DNA of 46,133 nt from Planctomycetota bacterium (GTDB lineage: Bacteria; Planctomycetota; Planctomycetia; Gemmatales; Gemmataceae): positions 1-46,133 of the forward strand of contig JACPZP010000182.1 of the NCBI GenBank assembly GCA_016195405.1, written 5' to 3'. The position numbers were made by a program, and so were the translations under genes. Of this stretch, positions 37,240 to 45,581 are shown in pieces. Every line of letters begins with the position of its first letter. The first letter of the stretch is position 1. The notes below the pieces were generated by a model. The model was not told where the DNA came from and ran no database searches. It saw only the letters and a program-made list of their open reading frames with translations.

Positions 37240-40200
37240 TTACTCCCGTTTATCGAAGAAGCGGCTTTCTGGGTCGTCGGGGTCGAGCGAAACCGTCGCG
37301 GCTCCGGTTCGGCGCTGTAAGAGCGCGAACACCGACGGCAATACCACCAGCGTTGCGAACGTGGCGGCCACCAGACCACCGATGACGGCCCGGCCCAATG
37401 GCGCGGTTTGTTCGCCGCCCTCCCCCATTGCAAACGCCATGGGCGTCATTCCGGCAATCATAGCGAAGCTGGTCATCAGGATTGGTCGGAGCCGGCTCTG
37501 CGCCCCGTCGACAGCGGCCGCCGGCGCAGCCATCCCGCCGCGCCGCGCGCGCTCGGCGAAAGTCAGCAACAAGATCGCGTTCGCCACCGCGACTCCGATG
37601 GCCATGATCGCTCCCATAAAGGACTGTATGTTGAGCGTCGTGCCTGTGATGAATAGGGCCAAGACCACGCCCGAGATGACCGCGGGCACCGCGGCGACGG
37701 AGACGAGCGCTAGCCGCACCGACTGAAAGTACGCGGTCAGGAGCAGGAAGATCACGATCACCGCCATACCCAACCCGAGCGTCAGTCCTTCGTAGGCTTT
37801 CCCGCCCGCCAGGCCGCCGAACATTTGTTTCATCGGCACGACTTGGCCGCGGACGTCGATCTGTAAACCGCGCGGCTGCGCTTGTGGGCGCTTGCCGCCC
37901 ACGACAAATTCACCGGAGATTTCGTTCTTCCATCCCTGCTTACCTTCCTCGTCTTGAATCGGCGCCCACAGGTTTTCGTTGACGGTTTGCAAAGCTCGGG
38001 CGAGGTGGCCGGCGACGCGCCCAAGGTCTTCCCCCTCGATGTTCGCCGTCAAGCTGACGAGCCGCCGCATGTTGTAGCGGTCGTATTCCCCGACGACTTT
38101 GCGTTCCTGAATCTGGGACACGTCGCGGACTAGGAGCTGTTTATTGGTGTTGCCTTTGATCGGGACCATGCCGATTTCATCGGCAGATTTCATTTGAAAG
38201 GGCGGCACTTCGACCTGCACCTGGTAGCCGATGCCGGTTTTCGGGTCGGCCCAGAACACGGGCACAGTAAAGCGGCTCGACGACGTGGCCGCAACCAACG
38301 GCCGGGCCACGTCGCTGGCGGTCACGCCGCTCAGCCCGGCCCGCTCCCGGTCCATCTCGACGGCGACCGCGGGATAGTCGAGCGGTTGTGCGAACTGGAG
38401 ATCGCGCAGGGAGGCGACTTTCGCCAGCTCGCCCTGAAGCTTTTCCGCATAGGCACGATTGTCGGCCAGGTTGGGTCCGCTGATCGCCACTTCGACCGGC
38501 GTGGGCGAGCCGAAGCTCATAACCTCGTTCACGATATCGGCGGGTTCGAAGGAGAAGCGCAAGCCCGCGATCCGCTCGGCGATTTTCTCTTCCGGCAATC
38601 CTTCGGTTCGCATCCTCTCGGCGAGCCAGGCGCCCACGCGCCGCGGCAGCTCCGCCCGCAGCCCTTGTTTGAGTTCTTCCACGCGGACGCCGCTATCCGG
38701 CCGAAGCGCGACGCGCAGCACCGCCTCTTCCGGTCCCCGCGTCCAGAGATAAATGCTGTTGATGGGGTAGCTGGAAGGAATGAGCCCGACGTAGCCGATC
38801 GTGATCGCCACGTTCTCCTCGCCGGAGCGGTTTTTGCCGGCGGCTTCGTTGATGATGTCGAGCGCCTGTTTGGCAATCTCTTCGGTGCGTTCGATGCGCG
38901 TTCCATCCGCCGCCCGAATCCGCAGCTGAAACTGGCCGGTGTCGACGTTCGGAAAAATCTCGGTCCCAAGCCGGGCGCCGACAAGCCAGATCACCAAGCC
39001 CGCAAGCAGGAGGTAGACGCCGACAACCGCCCAGCGCCAGGGCATCACCCAATCCAAAGCACCAGAGAAACGCGAACGAAACTGTGCGAAAGAAAATCGT
39101 CCGACGGCGGCATGTGCATCCGGATGATAGTGTCGCAACAGCCACACGGACATGACCGGAACGAAGGTGCTCGAAAGCAGGTAAGACGCGACCATCGAGA
39201 AGCCGACCGCCAGAGATAGCGGCACGAACAGAGCCCGGGCGGCGCCTTCCATGAAGAACGACGGAATGAAAACCGCCAGCACGCACAGCATGGCCAGAAG
39301 ACGCGGAACGGCCGTCTCCGCATTGCCGAGTCTAGTCGCCCGGGCAATGTTGCCGGTCTTGTCCATCTGCGTGTGAATGTTCTCGACTTCGACCGTGGAT
39401 TCATCGACGAGTATGCCGACAGCCAGCGCCAGCCCGCCCAGCGTCATGAGATTGATGGTCTGGCCCGTCAGAGCGAGCGCGATGACCGCCCCGAGCAGGG
39501 CGATCGGGATATTGAGCACTACCACCAATACGCTCCGCCAGTCACGCAGAAAGAGCAGAACCATCAACCCGGTGAGGAGCGCGCCCAAGAGGCCCTCAGT
39601 CCCCACACCCCAAATCGCGCGCATGACGAAAGGCGACTGGTCGAATTCGAAACTCACGTCGATGTCGTCGGGCAGCACCGCCCTCATGTCGGGCAGTTTG
39701 GCCTTCACCTCGTTGACAACGCTCAATGTGGACGCGTCGGCGCGCTTGGTCACCAGCAGGTAAACGGCGCGCCGGCCGTTCACGAGCGCGTAGCCGCTCG
39801 GAATGTCGGTGCTGTCCTCAATTCGGGCGACATCGCGCAAATAGATGTTTTCGCCCGGCCTCAGCGGGATGGCGCCCAACTCCTTCGGGTCGCGCACCAT
39901 GGTGTTGACCGGCACCATGGGCATCTGATCGAGAACGCGGGCGTTGCCGGACGGACTGATCGTGTTGCCCAAGTTGAGCGCCGAGACGACGTCGTCGGCC
40001 GACACGTTGTAAGAGCGCAAACGGTCCGGATCGACTTGGATGACGATGGTCCGCTGATTGCCGCCGAAAGGCGGCGGCGCGGACACACCCGGCAGGCTGG
40101 CGAACATGGGGCGAACGTTGAACAGGCCCAGATTCTGAATTTCGCCGATGGTCCTGGTCTTGCTCGACAGCACGAGATAGCCGACGGGGACGCTGCCGGT

Positions 40201-40602
40201 GTCGAAGCGCATGACGAACGGGCCGACGGTGCCGGGCGGCATGAAGGCGCGCGAACGATTCACGTACTGGATCGTCTCGGCCATCGCCTGGGCCATGTCG
40301 GTGCCCGGGTGGAAATAGAGCTTCATGAGCGCGACACCTTGGACGCTCTTGCTTTCGACGTGGTGGATGCCGCTGACGTAGAGGAAGTGGTACTCGTAAT
40401 AATTGGTGATCAGCCCCTCCATCTGCGCGGGGTCGAGGCCGCCGTAGGGCTGGGCAACGTAGATGACGGGCAGGTTAAGGCTGGGAAAGATGTCGATCTT
40501 CATCCGCGACACGGCCAAGACGCTGCCCAGGACGACGGCGAGGATGGCGACCATCACGGTGTATGGGCGCCGCAGAGCGAAGACGATGGGGTTGAAGTTC
40601 AT
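37240..40602 (-). CDS. RND-family efflux pump (AcrB/MdtB-like permease)
   Basis: 1120 aa with the standard RND duplicated architecture: TM1 (RRPYTVMVAILAVVLGSVLA), a porter/docking loop (IFPSLNLPVIYVAQPYGGLD), TM2-6 with the TM4 proton-relay segment GILVDESTVEVENI, a second large loop and TM8-12 (TLNIQSFMGAIMAIGVAVAN, LRPILMTSFAMIAGMTPMAF). The AcrB Asp-Asp pair is Asp-Glu here. The substrate (drug or metal) is unclear. The start codon overlaps the PadR stop (ATGA), and the adaptor gene follows, so the three genes form one PadR-controlled operon. Confidence 0.95.
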   Translation of the reverse strand: MNFNPIVFALRRPYTVMVAILAVVLGSVLAVSRMKIDIFPSLNLPVIYVAQPYGGLDPAQMEGLITNYYEYHFLYVSGIHHVESKSVQGVALMKLYFHPGTDMAQAMAETIQYVNRSRAFMPPGTVGPFVMRFDTGSVPVGYLVLSSKTRTIGEIQNLGLFNVRPMFASLPGVSAPPPFGGNQRTIVIQVDPDRLRSYNVSADDVVSALNLGNTISPSGNARVLDQMPMVPVNTMVRDPKELGAIPLRPGENIYLRDVARIEDSTDIPSGYALVNGRRAVYLLVTKRADASTLSVVNEVKAKLPDMRAVLPDDIDVSFEFDQSPFVMRAIWGVGTEGLLGALLTGLMVLLFLRDWRSVLVVVLNIPIALLGAVIALALTGQTINLMTLGGLALAVGILVDESTVEVENIHTQMDKTGNIARATRLGNAETAVPRLLAMLCVLAVFIPSFFMEGAARALFVPLSLAVGFSMVASYLLSSTFVPVMSVWLLRHYHPDAHAAVGRFSFAQFRSRFSGALDWVMPWRWAVVGVYLLLAGLVIWLVGARLGTEIFPNVDTGQFQLRIRAADGTRIERTEEIAKQALDIINEAAGKNRSGEENVAITIGYVGLIPSSYPINSIYLWTRGPEEAVLRVALRPDSGVRVEELKQGLRAELPRRVGAWLAERMRTEGLPEEKIAERIAGLRFSFEPADIVNEVMSFGSPTPVEVAISGPNLADNRAYAEKLQGELAKVASLRDLQFAQPLDYPAVAVEMDRERAGLSGVTASDVARPLVAATSSSRFTVPVFWADPKTGIGYQVQVEVPPFQMKSADEIGMVPIKGNTNKQLLVRDVSQIQERKVVGEYDRYNMRRLVSLTANIEGEDLGRVAGHLARALQTVNENLWAPIQDEEGKQGWKNEISGEFVVGGKRPQAQPRGLQIDVRGQVVPMKQMFGGLAGGKAYEGLTLGLGMAVIVIFLLLTAYFQSVRLALVSVAAVPAVISGVVLALFITGTTLNIQSFMGAIMAIGVAVANAILLLTFAERARRGGMAAPAAAVDGAQSRLRPILMTSFAMIAGMTPMAFAMGEGGEQTAPLGRAVIGGLVAATFATLVVLPSVFALLQRRTGAATVSLDPDDPESRFFDKRE

Positions 40603-41060
40603 CGGACGCGTCCCCGCTGAGATTCAGTCTTGTAGCCGTGGGCTTTAGCCCGCGATGGCCGCGCGGTTCGTGCCGGCGCTGCCGTCGCAGCCTGAAGGCT
40701 GCGGCTACGATTCCGATTCCGCCTGATCTTTTGGAAGCCCTGATCTTGATCTTCGATTACTTCGGCGACGAGTTCCTGCAGTTTCTGCCGCGCCTCGTCA
40801 AGGACTTTGCGGCCATCACGAGTGGCCCGGTAGTATGTACGCCAGCGTCCGTGAATCAGCTTGCGATGGCTGCGCAGGAAGCCCTGACGTTCAAGGACGT
40901 GCAGCGTGGGATAGAGCGTTCCCTGGCTGAGCCGGTAGCCGTGGTGGACGAGTTCCTCGGCCATTTCCGCGCCGAAAGTGGCTTCCTTGGCGGCGTGATA
41001 GAGAATGTGCAGGCGGATGAAGCCATTGAAGAAATGGCGGGCAATCGGGTTGTCGGACAT
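40599..41060 (-). CDS. PadR-family repressor of the efflux operon
   Basis: 153 aa from ATG 41060 (MSDNPIARHFFNGFIRL). The PadR winged helix covers HILYHAAKEATFGAEMAEEL, GYRLSQGTLYPTLHVLERQG and HGRWRTYYRATRDGRKVLDEA, then a C-terminal dimerisation helix. The tail after about residue 117 (RSRSLQAATAAPARTARPSR and beyond) is encoded by repeat R9 and is probably not native. The stop still overlaps the pump start (ATGA). A perfect palindrome overlapping its -10 box is the likely operator, implying autoregulation and control of the pump. ATG 41084 (MRHRRSTP) is an alternative start. Confidence 0.9.
   Translation of the reverse strand: MSDNPIARHFFNGFIRLHILYHAAKEATFGAEMAEELVHHGYRLSQGTLYPTLHVLERQGFLRSHRKLIHGRWRTYYRATRDGRKVLDEARQKLQELVAEVIEDQDQGFQKIRRNRNRSRSLQAATAAPARTARPSRAKAHGYKTESQRGRVR
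40632..40708. repeat. Palindromic repeat R9 forming the padR 3' end
   Basis: Arms GTAGCCGTGGGCTTTAGCCC (from 40632) and CGCAGCCTGAAGGCTGCGGC (to 40708) are imperfect inverted copies around a GC-rich centre. Confidence 0.75.
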
Positions 41061-41074
41061 AGGTGTCGATCTCC

Positions 41075-41119
41075 GATGTCGCATTTCGACATCATAATCC
41101 GACAGTGAACGGATTGCAA
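41075..41119 (-). promoter_or_regulatory. padR-RND operon promoter with overlapping palindromic operator
   Basis: On the minus strand TTGCAA (41119-41114), a 17-nt spacer, then TATGAT (41096-41091). The perfect dyad GATGTCG-n5-CGACATC (41075-41093) overlaps the -10 and the likely start of transcription. ATGTC...GACAT dyads are typical PadR sites. Confidence 0.75.
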
Positions 41120-41129
41120 GTGACCAGTC

Positions 41130-41195
41130 GTAGGGGAATTCGCAAGAATTCCGAGATGCGTCACGGCGAATCGGAATTCTTGCGAATTCCGCTAC
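41130..41195. repeat. Repeat R5, locus 1
   Basis: Two ~25-bp arms, GTAGGGGAATTCGCAAGAAT... and its inverse ...TTGCGAATTCCGCTAC, 16 bp apart. Each arm is itself a hairpin (GGAATTC-TTGC-GAATTCC). Confidence 0.9.
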
Positions 41196-41290
41196 GAAAC
41201 GGGGCCAAATTCTGACGACAACCATGCTTCACAAGTGCCTGGAAGGATGGTACGCTTTATCCTCAAGTTTTCATCAACTCAGGAGGCGTC

Positions 41291-42346
41291 ATGGCCGCCA
41301 AGAGCGCAAAGCACGGCTGGGGGACGAAATTCACGGGCAAGACGTTCGCCTTCGCCGGTAAGACTTGGAACGTCGATCAATACAAGGAATTGGTGACAAG
41401 CGAAGGCGGCAACGTTGTAGACGACGTGAGCGCGAAATTGGACTACCTAATCCTCGGCCGCGCGCGCGGCAAGACGGCGCAGGAGAAAGAGGCGGAAAAG
41501 CTGAATGCGAAGTCGGGAGCGGCGATTCAGGTGTTGTCGGAGACCGATTTTCTGGCGATGGTTGCGCCGAGCCGAGACGAAGCCATCGCCATGTTGAAAG
41601 GAGGACTGGACGATCTAGAGCATTGGAATCGCTTGACGCGGTTGGGTCAAGTGCCAATGCCGGATCTGAGTCATGCAGACCTGCGCGGGGTCAAGTTCGC
41701 AGGACGTCAGGTTGTGCTTTCGGCAGTGACTATTGACGGAGCGGACTTCGGCGGTGCAGATTTGAGCGGATGCCATTTTGTTCAATTAAACCAAGTCAAT
41801 CTTGACGGCGCCAATCTGTCTGGAGTTACTGCATGTCAGATTTCTGATTGCACGTTCCGAAAAGCGAATCTGACAGAGGCACGAATCTCTCAAGTGACGC
41901 GCTGTGATTTTTCGGGTGCGATCTTGCACCGGATCGCAGGCTACCAAGTTAAAATGGTTGATTGCATTTTCCGCGATGCCGATTTGACGGGAGCCGCGTT
42001 TGCCCACTCCAAGTTCTCAGGAATGGATTTTGTGAGCTCCACACTTAAGAATTCACAGCTCAGCTATGCCGATTTCAGGTCGAGCCAACTCGCCGGCGTA
42101 AATCTCAGCGGCGCCGATTTGAGCAACGCAAATCTACAAAGCGCCGACCTTAGCAAAGCCGACCTCTCCGATGCGTGCCTTCTCGACGCGGATCTCACCG
42201 CCGCGATAATCGACGATGCCGATTTCTCAGGCGCCAATATCGCAGGAGCTAACTTGCACGGACTGGATGCAAGGAAGGCAAAGGGCCTCGATCCAAACAA
42301 GGCGACCGCGCTGCGCGTCGTGGGACCGAACATTCAAGACCTATAG
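41291..42346 (+). CDS. BRCT and pentapeptide-repeat protein (N-terminal part of a stop-split SWIM protein)
   Basis: 351 codons from ATG 41291 (AGGAGG upstream) to TAG. An N-terminal BRCT domain (GKTFAFAGKTWNVDQYKELV, then GGNVVDDVSAKLDYLILGR) resembles that of NAD-dependent DNA ligase. A linker and a long pentapeptide-repeat helix follow (residues about 125-340; A-D/N-L-S/x-x units such as NLSGADLSNANLQSADLSKA). The stop at 42344-42346 is in the same frame as the next coding segment, which has no ribosome binding site. The two are most likely one 823-residue protein split by an amber codon. Confidence 0.8.
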   Translation: MAAKSAKHGWGTKFTGKTFAFAGKTWNVDQYKELVTSEGGNVVDDVSAKLDYLILGRARGKTAQEKEAEKLNAKSGAAIQVLSETDFLAMVAPSRDEAIAMLKGGLDDLEHWNRLTRLGQVPMPDLSHADLRGVKFAGRQVVLSAVTIDGADFGGADLSGCHFVQLNQVNLDGANLSGVTACQISDCTFRKANLTEARISQVTRCDFSGAILHRIAGYQVKMVDCIFRDADLTGAAFAHSKFSGMDFVSSTLKNSQLSYADFRSSQLAGVNLSGADLSNANLQSADLSKADLSDACLLDADLTAAIIDDADFSGANIAGANLHGLDARKAKGLDPNKATALRVVGPNIQDL

Positions 42347-42388
42347 AATCAAGCCAAACAGGCGAAACGTCTCGACGTCTCCGTTACG

Positions 42389-43762
42389 GTGGACCTCGCG
42401 ATCAGCTACGTGGAGCTGCAGGTCACTGCAAACGCCTGGGGAATCACTTCAAATGCTAATGAACATAAGGACGGCGCCTCCTCCTGGCAGCCGGGCTTAC
42501 ACGGCAAGCCGATTCGCGACTGCATGCAGTATTTCGCGCGACGCTATCGCGACGGAAAACTGCGCGTGGATTCGGTCACCGTGAGGGCGCAGAAGGCCGC
42601 TCTGGCAGGAAAAGAACTCAAGCGACTCGTCCGCGCCGCTTGGTGCGAGGCGTTCGGTGTTGAGATTCCCACGGAAGAAGGCCTGCAAATCCAGACGAAG
42701 GAGAAAAAGGAGAAGCAGACGGCTCTTCGAGAGGAACTGTTGGCAGAGCTGCGCGGCGGCGCCAAGGGCGTGCGGAAATGGAACGCTCGTAAGTTGGAGG
42801 AGCGCAAGCTAGCAGGCAGTTTTCGTCGCGTCGATTTGACCGGTTTCGAACTCGCGGGCGTGGATTTGCAAGATCTTGACTTTCAAGACTCCAATTTTGA
42901 CAAGGCGGATTTGAGCGGCGCTAAAATCGTCCGCTGCAAGCTCGGGAGCGCATCCTTCAAAGGAGCAAACCTTGAGAACATCCAGGCGTCTGCCGTCAAG
43001 GCAACAGGCGCGAATTTTGGCGGCGCATCGCTCCGTGGCGCGAGTCTACAGGGATCGACGTTCAAGAATTCGGTTTTTGAAAACGCCAACCTCGATAAAG
43101 CCGACCTGATGTACTGTGACCTATGTGGCGCAGACCTTCGGAGTGCCACTCATAAAGACGCCAGCTTCGCTCATATCAAATTCGATGAACTTACCCGATT
43201 ACCAAAGGGATTCGACTTCGCAAACACCGAGCGTTGGGTCGGCAAAGGCGTCGATCCGCGTATCGCCAAAGCCGTCGCCAAGAAGCCTCGCGGGCCTATC
43301 GACTTGCCCAAATTCCTCAAGCGCCTTGAGGCGAACACCGAGGCGGCCAAGTTGGAAAAGGCGGTTTCGATGCTGAAGGCCGATCGCTTCAAGCTCTATG
43401 CTCAGGTCGCCGACGATTTCCTGGTCGGCGTCGTCAAGAGTCAGACCGATCAAGACCTCGTCTATTCGTGCCGGCTCGGCGCCGACGGCGTCTACGGTTG
43501 TTGCACGCAAAACCTCAATATCTGCGGCGGACTCCGCGGCAGTCTGTGCAAGCATTTGCTTGTCCTCATCATTGGCCTTGCCAACGGCAACGAACTCGAC
43601 CTGGGCGGTGTCGACGGCTGGATCGCCGCCAGCCGATTGCAGAAACCGGTGCTGGACAAGGAAGCGATGAGCGAGACGTTTCTGCGCTACAAAGGCGCCG
43701 AGGCCGGCGAAGTCGATTGGCGGCCGACGGAGACGATACCGGAGGACTATTACGCCCTTTAG
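42389..43762 (+). CDS. Pentapeptide-repeat and SWIM zinc-finger protein (C-terminal part of the split gene)
   Basis: The first possible start is GTG 42389 with no ribosome binding site; the frame is open back to the TAG at 42346 and continuous with the upstream gene. Contents in order: a beta/helical domain, a Lys-rich coiled coil (KEKKEKQTALREELLAELRG), a second pentapeptide stretch (DLDFQDSNFDKADLSGAKI), then a C-terminal SWIM-like zinc site in YGCCTQNLNICGGLRGSLCKH (C-x-C/C-x-H arrangement). SWIM fingers bind DNA or proteins. Together with the downstream MoxR ATPase it matches the SWIM/MoxR/VWA type of cluster, as in E. coli yehLMPQ. Confidence 0.75.
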   Translation: MDLAISYVELQVTANAWGITSNANEHKDGASSWQPGLHGKPIRDCMQYFARRYRDGKLRVDSVTVRAQKAALAGKELKRLVRAAWCEAFGVEIPTEEGLQIQTKEKKEKQTALREELLAELRGGAKGVRKWNARKLEERKLAGSFRRVDLTGFELAGVDLQDLDFQDSNFDKADLSGAKIVRCKLGSASFKGANLENIQASAVKATGANFGGASLRGASLQGSTFKNSVFENANLDKADLMYCDLCGADLRSATHKDASFAHIKFDELTRLPKGFDFANTERWVGKGVDPRIAKAVAKKPRGPIDLPKFLKRLEANTEAAKLEKAVSMLKADRFKLYAQVADDFLVGVVKSQTDQDLVYSCRLGADGVYGCCTQNLNICGGLRGSLCKHLLVLIIGLANGNELDLGGVDGWIAASRLQKPVLDKEAMSETFLRYKGAEAGEVDWRPTETIPEDYYAL

Positions 43763-43771
43763 GGAGTTTGA

Positions 43772-43885
43772 CCACGGATTTCACGGATGGCACGGATATG
43801 GAAAGAGACAAGCGAAATGAGCGTCGAGTTAGGACAAGCCTATTCAGCGTTTTTTTCCAATCCGTGTTATCCGTGAAATCCGTGG
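43772..43885. repeat. Inverted repeat R6
   Basis: Arms CCACGGATTTCACGGATGGC... (43772-43797) and ...TTATCCGTGAAATCCGTGG (43860-43885) with a ~62-bp spacer. A CCACGGATTTCACGGAT-type repeat is widespread in this group to my knowledge. Confidence 0.8.
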
Positions 43886-43902
43886 TTGTTCTTTGGTGAA
43901 TT

Positions 43903-44235
43903 GTGACTGAAACGATCGAAGTGTTGCAGGTGCTCGAGCATCTGCAGAGTGTATTCGGTGATTTGGCGGTGCGCGGATTGCGCTCGGCGGCTTCGAGCCA
44001 GATCGCGACTTTGCGGAACTTGCGCTCGGAACTCGAGCGCGTCGGGGCGGGTCACCTTGCCGGTCACGTCGCGGCGCTGTTGACGGCTCTGGAAAATGAT
44101 GACCGCAGCGCTGCTGCCACGCTGCTGCGGGCACAGGCGAACGTGCGCGTCTTCGAACGCATCCTCACGCTGGAAGCCGCGGCGGCGACTCTGGGAAGCT
44201 TGGTTGAGCCGGATCGCGAGGAGGAAGATTCGTAG
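43903..44235 (+). CDS. Small helical protein in the SWIM-MoxR cluster (110 aa)
   Basis: GTG start at 43903 (MTETIEVLQVLEHLQSVFGD). Almost entirely predicted helix (SQIATLRNLRSELERVGAGH, then RVFERILTLEAAAATLGSL). No family is recognised. Its upstream region is repeat R6, leaving the start poorly supported by any ribosome binding site, but codon use and position between cluster members favour a real gene. The stop TAG is supplied by repeat R5. Confidence 0.6.
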   Translation: MTETIEVLQVLEHLQSVFGDLAVRGLRSAASSQIATLRNLRSELERVGAGHLAGHVAALLTALENDDRSAAATLLRAQANVRVFERILTLEAAAATLGSLVEPDREEEDS

Positions 44236-44296
44236 CGGAATACGCAAGAATTCCGACCAACCCGGCGCTAATCGGAATTCTTGCGAATTTCGCTAG
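44232..44296. repeat. Repeat R5, locus 2
   Basis: GTAGCGGAATACGCAAGAAT... and ...TTGCGAATTTCGCTA, arms in the same order as locus 1, 15 bp apart. It begins with the stop codon of the 110-aa gene and ends before the next ribosome binding site. Confidence 0.9.
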
Positions 44297-44312
44297 GAGA
44301 GGAACAGATTGC

Positions 44313-45455
44313 ATGAAGCTGGCGCAGGCCGACGAACGGAAACTCTTGGCGTTGCTGGAGGAGCTGGCACGCGCGGTGGAAGACCTGCTTTTGACCGGAC
44401 TTACGACCGCGTCCGAGGCGACTCGACAAACCCTGCAAGTCGCGTTTCAGGAAGCATCTCGGCTCAGGCTCTTGCGCCTTGGCTCGACGTTGCGTGTCGC
44501 CAACGATGAGTTGGGGCGATTTACGCGAAACGAGACGGAGTTCTCGCGTCGCCGGCTGATGTTCTTCCTTAATCGGGCCTGGCTGTTGAGTCGCGGCTTG
44601 GCGCGGGCGCTAAGAGACAAGAAAGAGGTTGAGTTCGAGCGCCTCTTGTGGTCGCCTCCGACAATGCCGGTTGCAAAGCTGCAGGTCGTGACTCTGGGCG
44701 TGGCGAAGAAAATCACAACCGCCTTTGTTGCATTCGAATTCCGATTTCGGGTCGTAGGCGGAGACGCGTCCTCACCCCCAACACCTCTCCCCCGCAGGGG
44801 CGAGGAGGGCCCGGTGCGTCTTTCGTGGTCGTGCATCTTTCCGATCAAGCCCGGTGCCGAGATTCCCGCCGAGGGGTTCCTTCATTTGCCGCAAAAGCAG
44901 AAGTTCACGGCCAACGTATTCTTGGAACGCAAAATCGTAGCCATCGAGAAGGCCGCGGTCACCTTTGACAGCAATGGAGGCGGCCGGCTGGCTCTTGAGC
45001 AGGGAAGCACCGTGACCGCGGGGAAGGATTTCACCGATTGGAAGCCGCTTTTAAGCTGGGATTCAGCCGCCGCTTTAGAGCGCGTTCGCAAGCACGAGAC
45101 CGGGCCGTTCGATCTCGACATTGAAATGCAGGAGGAGATCGTATTGCCGGAATGGGAGATCGGCGAGCCAAGCGAACGGGCGGAGGAGAATCAGACAGTC
45201 TTTCCGATCGCTCACGGACCTGTGACATTTGATGCCGTCGTCAGTCAGGGCAAGGAAGGCGAGGCGCTGCGGAAGTCTCTGGACGCTATCCGCAAGTTGA
45301 AGAAGCGGCCGCCGCTCTTCGGACTCATGCACTACGAGAAATGCCGTTTGTTGTTGCAGCCGCTGACGGCATTGGACAAGGATCGACCCGGATATCTTAC
45401 GATCGCCCCGGAGCAGATCGATCGCGCTACGTTACTGCGCGCATTGAAGTTCTAA
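44313..45455 (+). CDS. Unknown protein in the SWIM-MoxR cluster (380 aa)
   Basis: ATG 44313 after GAGAGGAAC. The N-terminal ~130 residues are helical (LLALLEELARAVEDLLLTGL, then FSRRRLMFFLNRAWLLSRGL); the rest looks beta-rich with a C-terminal segment RPPLFGLMHYEKCRLLLQPL. No known domain is recognised. Residues about 150-165 (SPPTPLPRRGEEGP) come from repeat R8 and interrupt what is otherwise an ordered region. It is probably a structural partner of the MoxR ATPase by context. Confidence 0.75.
   Translation: MKLAQADERKLLALLEELARAVEDLLLTGLTTASEATRQTLQVAFQEASRLRLLRLGSTLRVANDELGRFTRNETEFSRRRLMFFLNRAWLLSRGLARALRDKKEVEFERLLWSPPTMPVAKLQVVTLGVAKKITTAFVAFEFRFRVVGGDASSPPTPLPRRGEEGPVRLSWSCIFPIKPGAEIPAEGFLHLPQKQKFTANVFLERKIVAIEKAAVTFDSNGGGRLALEQGSTVTAGKDFTDWKPLLSWDSAAALERVRKHETGPFDLDIEMQEEIVLPEWEIGEPSERAEENQTVFPIAHGPVTFDAVVSQGKEGEALRKSLDAIRKLKKRPPLFGLMHYEKCRLLLQPLTALDKDRPGYLTIAPEQIDRATLLRALKF
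44766..44812. repeat. Repeat R8, second copy, in-frame in the 380-aa gene
   Basis: CCTCACCCCCAACACCTCTC and GGGGCGAGGAGG, similar to 1278-1326. It adds SSPPTPLPRRGEEGP to the protein without a frameshift. Confidence 0.7.
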
Positions 45456-45485
45456 GTCGCTTGCCGCTTGCGTTTCGCGCTTGCC

Positions 45486-45550
45486 TCGGAATTCTTGCGA
45501 ATTCCGCTAAAACGACGGACGACTCGTAGCGGAATTCGCAAGAATTCCGA
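45486..45550. repeat. Repeat R5, locus 3 (arms in reversed order)
   Basis: TCGGAATTCTTGCGAATTCC (from 45486) precedes GTAGCGGAATTCGCAAGAAT (from 45526), the opposite order to loci 1 and 2. It lies between the 380-aa gene and the ATPase gene. Confidence 0.9.
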
Positions 45551-45581
45551 AGCGCAGGCAAACCCGCTCTGGAGAAAGCTC

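Noticed and set aside
35996..40620. Long plus-strand open frames opposite the RND and adaptor genes
   Set aside because: They mirror the codon pattern of the minus-strand genes and show no recognisable protein.
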